DNA from: Euryarchaeota archaeon UBA438
Lineage (GTDB): Archaea; Thermoplasmatota; Poseidoniia; Poseidoniales; Thalassarchaeaceae
Assembly (NCBI GenBank): GCA_002504435.1
Contig: DAQP01000002.1
Coordinates: forward strand, 20,983-52,939
Length of the DNA: 31,957 nucleotides
Direction of reading: 5' to 3'
Shown: piece after piece, positions 1 through 6,702 of the stretch
How positions within the stretch are numbered: position 1 is the first letter of the stretch
Layout: every line of letters starts with the position of its first letter
Notes under the pieces: model-generated
Told to the model about the DNA's origin: nothing
The model's database searches: none
What the model saw: only the letters and a program-made list of their open reading frames with translations
Program-made: the position numbers and the translations under genes

Positions 1-192
1 CAGCTCCTCCTCGAACTCCGCCTCGGTCTCGTCGCTGATGGCTCCCGCAACGTCGTAGACATACCATTCTCCCTCCGGTGCGGGGGGGAAGTATTCGAGG
101 CCCAGATCGTACTCATCAACACCATTCGGTAACCCGGAAACGGGACCTGATAGCAATATTACGACAACAGCGGCAACCAATGCCCGACTCAT
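1..192 (-). CDS. TPM-domain secreted protein, N-terminal part (cut by window edge)
   Basis: Sixty-four codons are visible from ATG at 192 to the window edge, all open. The first 20 residues form a signal peptide or membrane anchor (MSRALVAAVVVILLSGPVSG). After a short linker comes the pattern WYVYDVAGAIS followed by DETEAEFEEEL, which matches the opening of the TPM domain (TLP18.3/Psb32/MOLO-1 family), typically '(V/Y)xDxAGxLS-xxxxxxLExxL'. TPM proteins are extracytoplasmic, membrane-associated, and implicated in photosystem II repair or receptor assembly; their role in archaea is not established. The start lies one base after the stop of the upstream GRDP-like gene, so the two are almost certainly co-transcribed. 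The rest of the domain and any C-terminal TM segment lie outside the window. The family call rests on a short stretch. Confidence 0.7.
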   Translation of the reverse strand, partial: MSRALVAAVVVILLSGPVSGLPNGVDEYDLGLEYFPPAPEGEWYVYDVAGAISDETEAEFEEEL

Positions 193-193
193 G

Positions 194-775
194 TCAAAGA
201 GGCAACAGTGAGCCCAAAATAAAGGAGACTACGGCAGTCACCGCTATCGCCACGTAAATTCTCGATTTGGGCGTTATCGAATAATCAGAGAGATTGACCC
301 ACTGTAGGTGTGGGAAAGAGGAAAACCTCTCTTCGGTAGAGGGCCACAGATCGCTAGGAGGGGCCCTCCCGAACACTTGTTCGTAGTAGCGTAGAGTGTA
401 ATCGTACTGCTCGACGTGCTTCTCGTCCTCCTCCGCGCCTCCCTCGGTGGGGCCATGGTGAAGCTGGTATCCCAGTACGTCGGGGCAGAACCTGCCCCAG
501 TAGTCGTGAGTGTAGGTCATGTGCATGTGCCAGACCTGATCGATCTCCATCGACGGCGTGCATGGGGTCGGGCTGTGGGCGCAGAGGTATGCGAACCTCT
601 TGTACTCCTGTATGGCCCTCTCAGCCTTACCGAGGCTCCACCCGTTCTCGTGAGCAACCCTGTTACTGAATGTCAGGTCGATCCCCTCCGGGCCTATGCT
701 GTACGAGACCAGCCTCTTGTGGGCTTCGACCGGAATCCCATCCTCCGAAGGTGGAGCGAGAGGCCCGCCCGCCAT
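194..775 (-). CDS. GRDP-like (glycine-rich domain-containing protein-like) protein with C-terminal membrane anchor
   Basis: This is a 193-residue protein from the ATG at 775. The reading frame is open further upstream to 880, but that would run about 100 bases into the MBL gene, and ATG 775 sits 4 bases past that gene's stop. The core carries PSMEIDQVWHMHM, then YW, FCPDVLG and LHHGPTEGG. I recognise this D-x-x-W-H-x-H plus HHGPT pattern from bacterial proteins annotated as glycine-rich domain-containing protein-like; the His/Asp arrangement suggests a metal site, but no reaction is known to me. The last ~20 residues (IYVAIAVTAVVSFILGSLLPL) are a single TM segment, so this is probably a tail-anchored protein. 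The next gene, one base away, encodes a TPM-domain protein. I recall such pairs in bacteria, so a shared membrane function is inferred. Confidence 0.72.
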   Translation of the reverse strand: MAGGPLAPPSEDGIPVEAHKRLVSYSIGPEGIDLTFSNRVAHENGWSLGKAERAIQEYKRFAYLCAHSPTPCTPSMEIDQVWHMHMTYTHDYWGRFCPDVLGYQLHHGPTEGGAEEDEKHVEQYDYTLRYYEQVFGRAPPSDLWPSTEERFSSFPHLQWVNLSDYSITPKSRIYVAIAVTAVVSFILGSLLPL

Positions 776-779
776 GCTA

Positions 780-1520
780 TCACCCCATCCTATCCAAGGC
801 CGGCGAGTTGAGGGCGTAGTTGTGCTGAAGGGCCTCGCCAACGCTAACCCAGTCTGGGGTGGAACCATCGATCCAGTCATACCTGTGTCCCGGAATCAGC
901 CTCCACTCGGCTGGAAGGCCCATCAGAATCCCCTTTGCGTGACGTATGCTCATCCATTGGGCCCTAGGGTCGCTACCCGGCAGGTCGACCCTACCCATTC
1001 CATTGGTGAATAGCAAGTCCCCCGCGTGATAGACCCCATGTCCGTGCAGGGTGACGTGACCAGGGGCGTGACCAGGAGAGTGGGTTACCCCGAGGGAGAT
1101 TGATCCTGCGGACCACTCGACGGTGGTATCGGGCTCGTTGGCCCACGTGTCAGTGAAGTCTACCTGTTTGAACACGACATGCCCTAGCAAGCTCGGAACC
1201 CTCGCCTCATCGTGCCCCCAGACCTCGACGTCGGGAGCTAGGGACATCATAGTGGAGTATCCAGCCACATGGTCACGATGTGTATGGGTGTACAGTAGGT
1301 GCGTAGGTTCGAGACCGTCCTCAGCAAGCCCCTCCACCCATCTTTCCGAGTCGAATGGATCCACTATCGCCACTATTCCTGACTCCCTGTCGATGAAAGC
1401 GGTGTTCATGTTCATGTAACCGCCCATCTGGGTTACCCAGACCTCGACTCCATCGTCGCCGACCCTCTTGTCGAACTCCCCGTCCCTCAGCATCAAGACT
1501 CGGACGCAACCATCTCCCAT
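780..1520 (-). CDS. Metallo-beta-lactamase-fold hydrolase (glyoxalase II-like)
   Basis: This is a 246-residue protein with the full MBL-fold metal-ligand set: H79-x-H81-x-D83-H84 in THTHRDH, H151 in HSPGHAPGH, D168 in YHAGDLLF and H212 in IPGHRY. The family includes hydroxyacylglutathione hydrolases, persulfide dioxygenases and many uncharacterised thioester hydrolases. The length and motif spacing fit the glyoxalase II-like group, but the substrate cannot be read from sequence and no glutathione-specific region is evident. It is the first gene of a minus-strand run: the GRDP-like gene starts 4 bases after its stop. ATG 1520 is the first ATG in frame; a second in-frame ATG at 1493 is possible, but no strong Shine-Dalgarno sequence decides between them. 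The upstream 169 bases are shared with the divergent leuS. Confidence 0.85.
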   Translation of the reverse strand: MGDGCVRVLMLRDGEFDKRVGDDGVEVWVTQMGGYMNMNTAFIDRESGIVAIVDPFDSERWVEGLAEDGLEPTHLLYTHTHRDHVAGYSTMMSLAPDVEVWGHDEARVPSLLGHVVFKQVDFTDTWANEPDTTVEWSAGSISLGVTHSPGHAPGHVTLHGHGVYHAGDLLFTNGMGRVDLPGSDPRAQWMSIRHAKGILMGLPAEWRLIPGHRYDWIDGSTPDWVSVGEALQHNYALNSPALDRMG

Positions 1521-1591
1521 AGGTGTGGCGGACCCCCACTCTCGGGGCAGGCTTCAAAGCGGAACGTCCGAGTCGCGATACGTGGCACGAA

Positions 1592-1622
1592 AGCCCGCTT
1601 CATACACCCTGCAAGGCGGGCT
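1592..1622. repeat. Inverted repeat in the MBL/leuS divergent intergenic region
   Basis: AGCCCGC at 1592-1598 is the exact reverse complement of GCGGGCT at 1616-1622, with a 17-base loop. It is followed directly by the 10-base palindrome ACTGGCCAGT (1623-1632, sharing no base with the repeat). Being symmetric, it could be a protein-binding site for either divergent gene or part of the leuS leader RNA. The 1521-1689 region contains no gene I can support. Confidence 0.45.
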
Positions 1623-1646
1623 ACTGGCCAGTCTGCTGCTTCTGCG

Positions 1647-1664
1647 GGGAGCCTGATGGCTCCC
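1647..1664 (+). promoter_or_regulatory. leuS leader hairpin with possible ribosome-binding-site switch
   Basis: GGGAGCC (1647-1653), loop TGAT, GGCTCCC (1658-1664) is a perfect 7-bp hairpin ending 25 bases before the leuS ATG. Downstream, GGGAG at 1678-1682 is the likely Shine-Dalgarno sequence, 7 bases from ATG 1690. The CTCCC of the hairpin's 3' arm is complementary to that GGGAG, so the 3' arm can pair with either the 5' arm or the ribosome-binding site. Mutually exclusive pairing of this kind is typical of translational control; the regulatory role is inferred. Confidence 0.5.
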
Positions 1665-1689
1665 TTGGAAGCCTAATGGGAGTGAAAAT

Positions 1690-4545
1690 ATGGATTACGA
1701 TGCCCAAGAAATAGAGACCCGCTGGCAGAAGGCGTGGTCTGAATCGAAGGTCTTCGAGGCGGAGGTGGATCGAAGCAGAGAGAAGTTCTACTGCTTGGAG
1801 ATGTTCCCATATCCCTCGGGCCACATGCACATGGGACACGTCAGAAACTACTCGATTGGAGATGCGATGGCTAGGTTCCACAGGCTGATGGGAAGAAACG
1901 TGCTCTATCCCATGGGGTACGACTCGTTCGGGATGCCTGCAGAGAATGCTGCCAAGAAGGAGGGCGGCCACCCCCATCACGTCACCCACCGAAATATCTC
2001 CAGCATCCGCGCCGATCAGGAGAGGATGGGTTACTCCTACGACTGGAGAAGGTTCCTAGCCACCTCAGACGTGGATTACTACAGGTGGAATCAGGAGATG
2101 TTCCTCACACTGAATGAAAGTGGACTGGTTGAGAGGAGAACGGCCCCCGTCAACTGGTGCACAGACTGTGACACGGTCCTTGCAAACGAGCAGGTCAAGA
2201 ATAACCGCTGCTGGAGGTGTGGATTAGAGGTAGTCCAGAGGGACATGTCTCAGTGGTTCCTGAGGATGACCGACTATTCGGACGAGCTTCTCGACGAGCT
2301 GGAAAACATCTCATTCCCAGAGAACGTAAAGGCCATGCAGAGGAATTGGATAGGACGCTCTCACGGAGCTCACATAGACTTCAAGGTGGATGGCTCAGAA
2401 TCAGTAGTCGGAGCCTTCACAACCAGGCCTGACACTATTTTCGGAGTAACCTTCCTCACACTCTCGCCAGAGCATCAGTTGTGTGAGGAGCTGTGTGCTG
2501 GAACTGAGTGGGAGGGCCCTTGGAGAGACTTGCTAGAAGAGTGCACAAGGATGTCTGAGTTCGAGAGAATCAACATGTTGAAGGAGAAGAAAGGAGTATT
2601 CCTGGGCAGATACGCAATCAATCCACTAAGCGGGGAGAAGGTCCCGATTTACGCTGGGAACTTCGTCGTCGCCTCGTATGGAACTGGCGCTGTGATGGCC
2701 GTCCCAGGGCACGACCAGAGGGACTTCGACTTCGCCAAGAGGTATGGACTGGAGATCAGGAGGGTGTTGGTTGCATCTCAGGGGGATGACCCCGAAGCCG
2801 AACTGTCTGCCGCCTTCGAAGGCTACGGGCCAATGGTCAACTCTGCTACGGATGGGTTTGATGGACTCTCTGGCGATGAAGCGAAGACTGCTGTCATAGA
2901 TGCTCTTGAGAATGCCGACTCGGGACACGGTTCCGTCCAATACCGTTTGAAAGACTGGCTCTTAAGCCGCCAGAGGTTCTGGGGAACACCCATCCCAATG
3001 ATTCACTGCGAGTCATGCGGGATCGTCCCCGTCCCTTCCGAGGAACTTCCGGTTGAACTACCTCTTGACGTCAAATTCACTGAAGATCAGAAGGGTAACC
3101 CCCTCGAGTCGCACGACTCCTTCGTAAACACCTCCTGTCCAGGCTGTGGTGGTCCAGCTACTAGGGAGACCGATACAATGGACACCTTCTACGACTCTTC
3201 GTGGTACTTCATGAGGTTCTGCGATGCTAGCAACGACCAGTCCCCCTTCGACAGAGAAGCCGTGGACTACTGGATGGATGGCGGTGTGGATCTCTACATC
3301 GGTGGCATAGAGCACGCCGTCATGCATCTCCTCTATGCCCGGTTCTTCACCAAGGCGACGAGGGATCACTCGATGAACGAGGTCGGCGAACCGTTCGGCA
3401 GGCTCGTATGCCAGGGCATGCTAAACGCGCCCGCACCATTCTGCATCGATTGCAACACCGAGTACCACATAGACCACTTTGGGCGGGACTGCCCTACTTG
3501 CGGCTCAGCACTATCTTCAAGATCCGCAAAGATGAGCAAGTCCCTCGGAAATACTGTCAGTCCAGAGGAGATGATATCCAAGTACGGAGCTGATACGGTC
3601 CGTCTTTTCATCTTGTTCGGAGCTAATCCGGAGGCAGGCATGGACTGGTCTGACAGCGCGCTTGAAGGGAACCACAGACAGATGTTTGCAATAATCGAGG
3701 CCTTCCAATCGGCCCAATCGATGGAGGAAAGCCCCTCCGAGATAGACGATTGGTTGATGGCCAGAATTAGATCAAACCAAGCCTCATGGAGGGAGGCAAT
3801 GACGGAAGTTTCCCTGAGGGAAGGGGTAATGATCAGCCATTTCGAGATGATTTCCGACTGGAACTGGTACAGGAGGAGAGGGGGCTCCAATCGTGATACA
3901 GCCTCTGAGTTCCTCAAAGCATGGGTCCCAATGCTTGCACCGGCAACACCTCACATAGCAGAGGAATTCTGGAAATTGATGGGGAACGACAGCCTTCTGG
4001 CACAGTATGTTATTGCAACTACAGGAACAGCTCCTGGGGATATCCAAGTACTTGCGAGGGAGAGGTACCTTCGAAATGTTATCTCCAGTGCTAGAAATCT
4101 CAGATCTATGGCCGAGAAGCACTCTGAAGGTGGAATAAGCAGGGTGGTAATTCAGACAGCAGCTCAATGGAAATCCGATTTGGCAAGGGAGTCATTGAGG
4201 TTGGATTCAGAGGGCTTTGACTTCAGGACGGACGGACAATCGCATGTTCAATCTCTCCCAATCTTCCAGAATGATACCCTGAGGGGGGAAATCTTCCAAT
4301 CATGGATGGCACTTACTGTCGGTAGTAAGAAGAAAAGAGGCAGAATACACACATGGCCCGAAGGAGACATTGCCTTGATCAATTCAGGTTTGGACGAGGC
4401 AGAGGTGCTATCTTCCAACTCAGATTTCATAGCGAAGGCACTCGATGTCGAGCAAGTTAGCGTGTATCCCGTCGGAGAGGGGGAAGATGTGGCCGGAAAG
4501 GCGCGTGTCGCATTCCCATTAGAGCCCGGTATAGCGTTCCTATAG
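1690..4545 (+). CDS. leuS: Leucyl-tRNA synthetase, bacterial type
   Basis: This is a 951-residue class Ia synthetase that charges tRNA-Leu in the cytoplasm. The ATP-binding HIGH motif is in PYPSGHMHMGHVRNYSIGD (about residues 40-58) and the second signature KMSKS is at 614-618. The CP1 editing domain shows TTRPDTIFGVTFL and GTGAVMAVPGHDQRD. The wording of these motifs, including GMPAENAA, is that of bacterial LeuRS rather than the archaeal/eukaryotic form (for example PYLNGHLHxGH). Three Cys-pair sets could bind zinc: C157/C160/C174/C177, C440/C443/C483/C486, and C585/C588/C601/C604, the last only ten residues before KMSKS, where bacterial enzymes carry the leucine-specific insert. The C-terminal part is less conserved. 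The gene has its own leader with a hairpin and a GGGAG ribosome-binding site. A bacterial-type LeuRS in an archaeon implies old lateral transfer, as also known in haloarchaea. Confidence 0.97.
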   Translation: MDYDAQEIETRWQKAWSESKVFEAEVDRSREKFYCLEMFPYPSGHMHMGHVRNYSIGDAMARFHRLMGRNVLYPMGYDSFGMPAENAAKKEGGHPHHVTHRNISSIRADQERMGYSYDWRRFLATSDVDYYRWNQEMFLTLNESGLVERRTAPVNWCTDCDTVLANEQVKNNRCWRCGLEVVQRDMSQWFLRMTDYSDELLDELENISFPENVKAMQRNWIGRSHGAHIDFKVDGSESVVGAFTTRPDTIFGVTFLTLSPEHQLCEELCAGTEWEGPWRDLLEECTRMSEFERINMLKEKKGVFLGRYAINPLSGEKVPIYAGNFVVASYGTGAVMAVPGHDQRDFDFAKRYGLEIRRVLVASQGDDPEAELSAAFEGYGPMVNSATDGFDGLSGDEAKTAVIDALENADSGHGSVQYRLKDWLLSRQRFWGTPIPMIHCESCGIVPVPSEELPVELPLDVKFTEDQKGNPLESHDSFVNTSCPGCGGPATRETDTMDTFYDSSWYFMRFCDASNDQSPFDREAVDYWMDGGVDLYIGGIEHAVMHLLYARFFTKATRDHSMNEVGEPFGRLVCQGMLNAPAPFCIDCNTEYHIDHFGRDCPTCGSALSSRSAKMSKSLGNTVSPEEMISKYGADTVRLFILFGANPEAGMDWSDSALEGNHRQMFAIIEAFQSAQSMEESPSEIDDWLMARIRSNQASWREAMTEVSLREGVMISHFEMISDWNWYRRRGGSNRDTASEFLKAWVPMLAPATPHIAEEFWKLMGNDSLLAQYVIATTGTAPGDIQVLARERYLRNVISSARNLRSMAEKHSEGGISRVVIQTAAQWKSDLARESLRLDSEGFDFRTDGQSHVQSLPIFQNDTLRGEIFQSWMALTVGSKKKRGRIHTWPEGDIALINSGLDEAEVLSSNSDFIAKALDVEQVSVYPVGEGEDVAGKARVAFPLEPGIAFL

Positions 4546-4611
4546 GTGCAACCCCGATAAAACTCCAACTAAATCGGAGTATGAATTGCCAACTCATGAC
4601 ACGGTGGGTTC

Positions 4612-5691
4612 ATGGTGCTCCTTCGGCTCGACGGCTCGTTGAGTGAAGAGAAGAGTGGCGGGAGACGTAGAAGACGTCGGAGGCCCCGTCGGAAATCTGG
4701 GGGCGGAGGTAACGCCCCCAAGGAAACCGTCGAAGACAAGAGTTCGGATTCAGTTGAGAGGGCGCTAGCCAGATTCAAGGCGAACCCCCCTCCCATCGGT
4801 TTCCCGTCCGAGATAGAACCCCCTCCAAAGACCATCGAAGTAAATTGGGCGCTGAATGCAGTTCCCAGGGACGTCCAGAAGAAGGCAGGGGAGATCATCA
4901 TGCGCCGTGGGGAGTTCGGCTTTCTACCCCAAGAGAGAGTCGATGAAATTGCAGACCAGATTTCGGGACTCCCTATAACGCTAGAGCAGGCCCTCTCCCT
5001 GAGGAACGCATTGAATCAGGAGAAGAGCGTATATTCTCATCACAAACTCATGCGCAGGTCAAATGAACTCAATCGACGATACGACTCTGGAGAGGACGTC
5101 ATTTCGCTATCGAAGAGATTCGATGCACCGCCAGTGAACACATTCAGGGCTATTCTGACGGGGAGGGGATGGTCAAAGAACAGGATCAAGGAGACCCTGA
5201 AGGAACCATCCCGGCTCAAAAAGAGAGACCGCGAGCAGTTTGAATTAGCAGAATCATTGGATAGGGTAAGCTCAGTAAATCAGGAGGAGACCCATAAGGC
5301 TTCAATGGTCTTTGAAGACGTTCTTTACGCATACTTCGACTCTATAGGGGTCAGATACCGAACCCAAGACGACCTAATGATAGAGCAGAAGAAGGCAGAG
5401 GGGAGGGCGGTGATAACCCCCGACCTTCTAATGATTGACGATGTCAGAATAAACGGGGTTCCCTGTGCGTGGATTGATGCTAAGCACTTCTTCGGCGCCG
5501 ATTTGAAATTCCCCAGAAAGAAGACCCAGAAGCAGGTCGACAGGTATGTCGCTGAGTACGGTCACGGCGCTATTGTTTACAGACATGGATTCTGCGATGG
5601 TTTGAGGATTGAAGGAGCTGAGCAATTGGATGCAAGCCCACTCGACCTGACTCTTCTGGATGAGTTCCACGAGAACTCAAAGAACTCATGA
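4612..5691 (+). CDS. CDIN1/C15orf41-like TPD-motif nuclease
   Basis: This is a 359-residue protein. The C-terminal domain carries VITPDLLMIDDVRINGVPCAWIDAK as successive motifs (D271 in 'TPD', then D289-x-K291), followed by FFGAD, an aromatic/basic helix with a QVDRYV core, and GHGAIVYRHGF. This order (TPD, W-I-(D/E)-x-K, phage-type PD-(D/E)xK core, then G-x-x-(I/V)-Y-x-x-G-F) matches the TPD-motif family whose human member CDIN1 (C15orf41) is mutated in congenital dyserythropoietic anaemia type I and binds Codanin-1. The middle is helical and may contain HTH-like DNA-binding elements (SLSKRFDAPPVNTFRAIL). Residues 16-33 form an Arg/Gly tail with seven consecutive arginines, suggesting nucleic-acid binding. 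ATG 4612 is the first usable in-frame start; earlier ATGs at 4581 and 4596 are out of frame. The gene's last 6 bases overlap the convergent pantoate kinase gene. The biological substrate is unknown. Confidence 0.8.
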   Translation: MVLLRLDGSLSEEKSGGRRRRRRRPRRKSGGGGNAPKETVEDKSSDSVERALARFKANPPPIGFPSEIEPPPKTIEVNWALNAVPRDVQKKAGEIIMRRGEFGFLPQERVDEIADQISGLPITLEQALSLRNALNQEKSVYSHHKLMRRSNELNRRYDSGEDVISLSKRFDAPPVNTFRAILTGRGWSKNRIKETLKEPSRLKKRDREQFELAESLDRVSSVNQEETHKASMVFEDVLYAYFDSIGVRYRTQDDLMIEQKKAEGRAVITPDLLMIDDVRINGVPCAWIDAKHFFGADLKFPRKKTQKQVDRYVAEYGHGAIVYRHGFCDGLRIEGAEQLDASPLDLTLLDEFHENSKNS

Positions 5692-6660
5692 AGACTCATT
5701 GACCCTTGTGACGCACCCTGAGAGCCCCTCTCCTTCAATCGTGGAGAGTAGAGTTGCCATTTCGACTATCTCGTCAGGATCTTTGGGAACAATGACTACG
5801 CTTTCCCCCAACATGCAGAGAAGGGGGGCAACAACCTCGCTCATCCCGCACTCTTCTATTGCCCGACTAGCTTTCTGCAACACTGCAGACCTCCGAGGCT
5901 CATCTATTAGGCCACTCATTTGTGAGAATCTCCAAGCCGACTCGATAAGCTCTGGCCATTTTTCCTTGTCCCAATCGCCCTTCTCAAGCTCAACCAGTTG
6001 TGCATTTCCTGCCGTAGAGATAGAAGCCTTCCACTCGGAACTATCGATGTATGTCGATGTATGTTTCCCAGACCCTTCCCCCCACGCCAGGAGGACTTCC
6101 ATGCCATTGGACCACCCAATCGCCCTTCCCGGGCCATTATCCAGAAGATGACCATGATATGGGGATCCGGGAGAGATACGCAACTCAACACCTCCTGCAG
6201 AAAGGGCCGAAACATCACCCAAACCGCTTGAACGCTTTCGATCTACCAGATGTGCCACCAGATACGATCTCCTCATACTCTCCTCGTAGGGCAGACCCAT
6301 GGCGCGCTGTATCGCCATTGAAGCAGATATTGCTCCAGACGCCGACATTCCGAAGCCTTGGCCAACCGGCACTCTAAGCTTCACAGTAACCTCCCAATCG
6401 TACTCCAAAATCTCGGGAATGAATTCAGCTAGGGTCTCACGCACTTCGTGATACAGACTGCTCTCCCCTTCTCCTCCGATGAACCTGACAGAGAGACTCC
6501 CGCCACCCTCTGTGCCTCTGGCAATCGCTTCAGAACCATCTACCAGGCATAGCCCCGAACCAAGGCTCCCCTGGTCCACTAATTCTTCAGAATCATCCTC
6601 AATTGAGAACAGGAGTGTGACATGCGAACCGCATTCCCCCCGTCCCAGAATGTCCGGCAT
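5686..6660 (-). CDS. Pantoate kinase (archaeal GHMP kinase, CoA biosynthesis)
   Basis: This is a 324-residue GHMP-fold kinase. The ATP-binding motif is VPVGQGFGMSASGA at 97-110, the wording of archaeal pantoate kinase (COG1829), and the N-terminal GSLGSGLCLVDG (about 31-42) is another family signature. Archaea phosphorylate pantoate and then condense 4-phosphopantoate with beta-alanine via phosphopantothenate synthetase, instead of the bacterial PanC/PanK route. The partner synthetase is not in this window. The gene follows rpoD on the same strand after a 42-base gap containing an A/T-rich TATA-like box (6685-6692) about 28 bases before ATG 6660, so it probably has its own, leaderless, transcript. 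Its stop overlaps the end of the convergent CDIN1-like gene by 6 bases. Length is normal for the family. Confidence 0.88.
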   Translation of the reverse strand: MPDILGRGECGSHVTLLFSIEDDSEELVDQGSLGSGLCLVDGSEAIARGTEGGGSLSVRFIGGEGESSLYHEVRETLAEFIPEILEYDWEVTVKLRVPVGQGFGMSASGAISASMAIQRAMGLPYEESMRRSYLVAHLVDRKRSSGLGDVSALSAGGVELRISPGSPYHGHLLDNGPGRAIGWSNGMEVLLAWGEGSGKHTSTYIDSSEWKASISTAGNAQLVELEKGDWDKEKWPELIESAWRFSQMSGLIDEPRRSAVLQKASRAIEECGMSEVVAPLLCMLGESVVIVPKDPDEIVEMATLLSTIEGEGLSGCVTRVNESS

Positions 6661-6684
6661 GCATCATCCCTGCATACCACAGGG

Positions 6685-6692
6685 AAATAATT
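6685..6692 (-). promoter_or_regulatory. TATA-like box for the pantoate kinase gene
   Basis: AATTATTT on the minus strand is centred about 28 bases upstream of the pantoate kinase ATG (6660). No Shine-Dalgarno sequence is seen between them. In archaea the start site lies roughly 25 bases after the TATA centre, which would put transcription at or next to the ATG, i.e. a leaderless mRNA. The box was identified by eye. Confidence 0.45.
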
Positions 6693-6702
6693 GCTATCCA
6701 AT

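Noticed and set aside
416..811. 131-codon plus-strand reading frame opposite the GRDP-like gene
   Set aside because: It lies antisense to a gene with clear family motifs and continues across that gene's start; composition is a mirror of the coding strand.
776..880. Longer start for the GRDP-like protein (35 extra residues)
   Set aside because: It would overlap the MBL gene by about 100 bases, adds low-complexity sequence, and ATG 775 fits the 4-base operon spacing.
1521..1689. tRNA gene in the MBL/leuS gap
   Set aside because: Stem-like segments exist but there is no T-loop consensus (GTTCRA) or matching acceptor arms.
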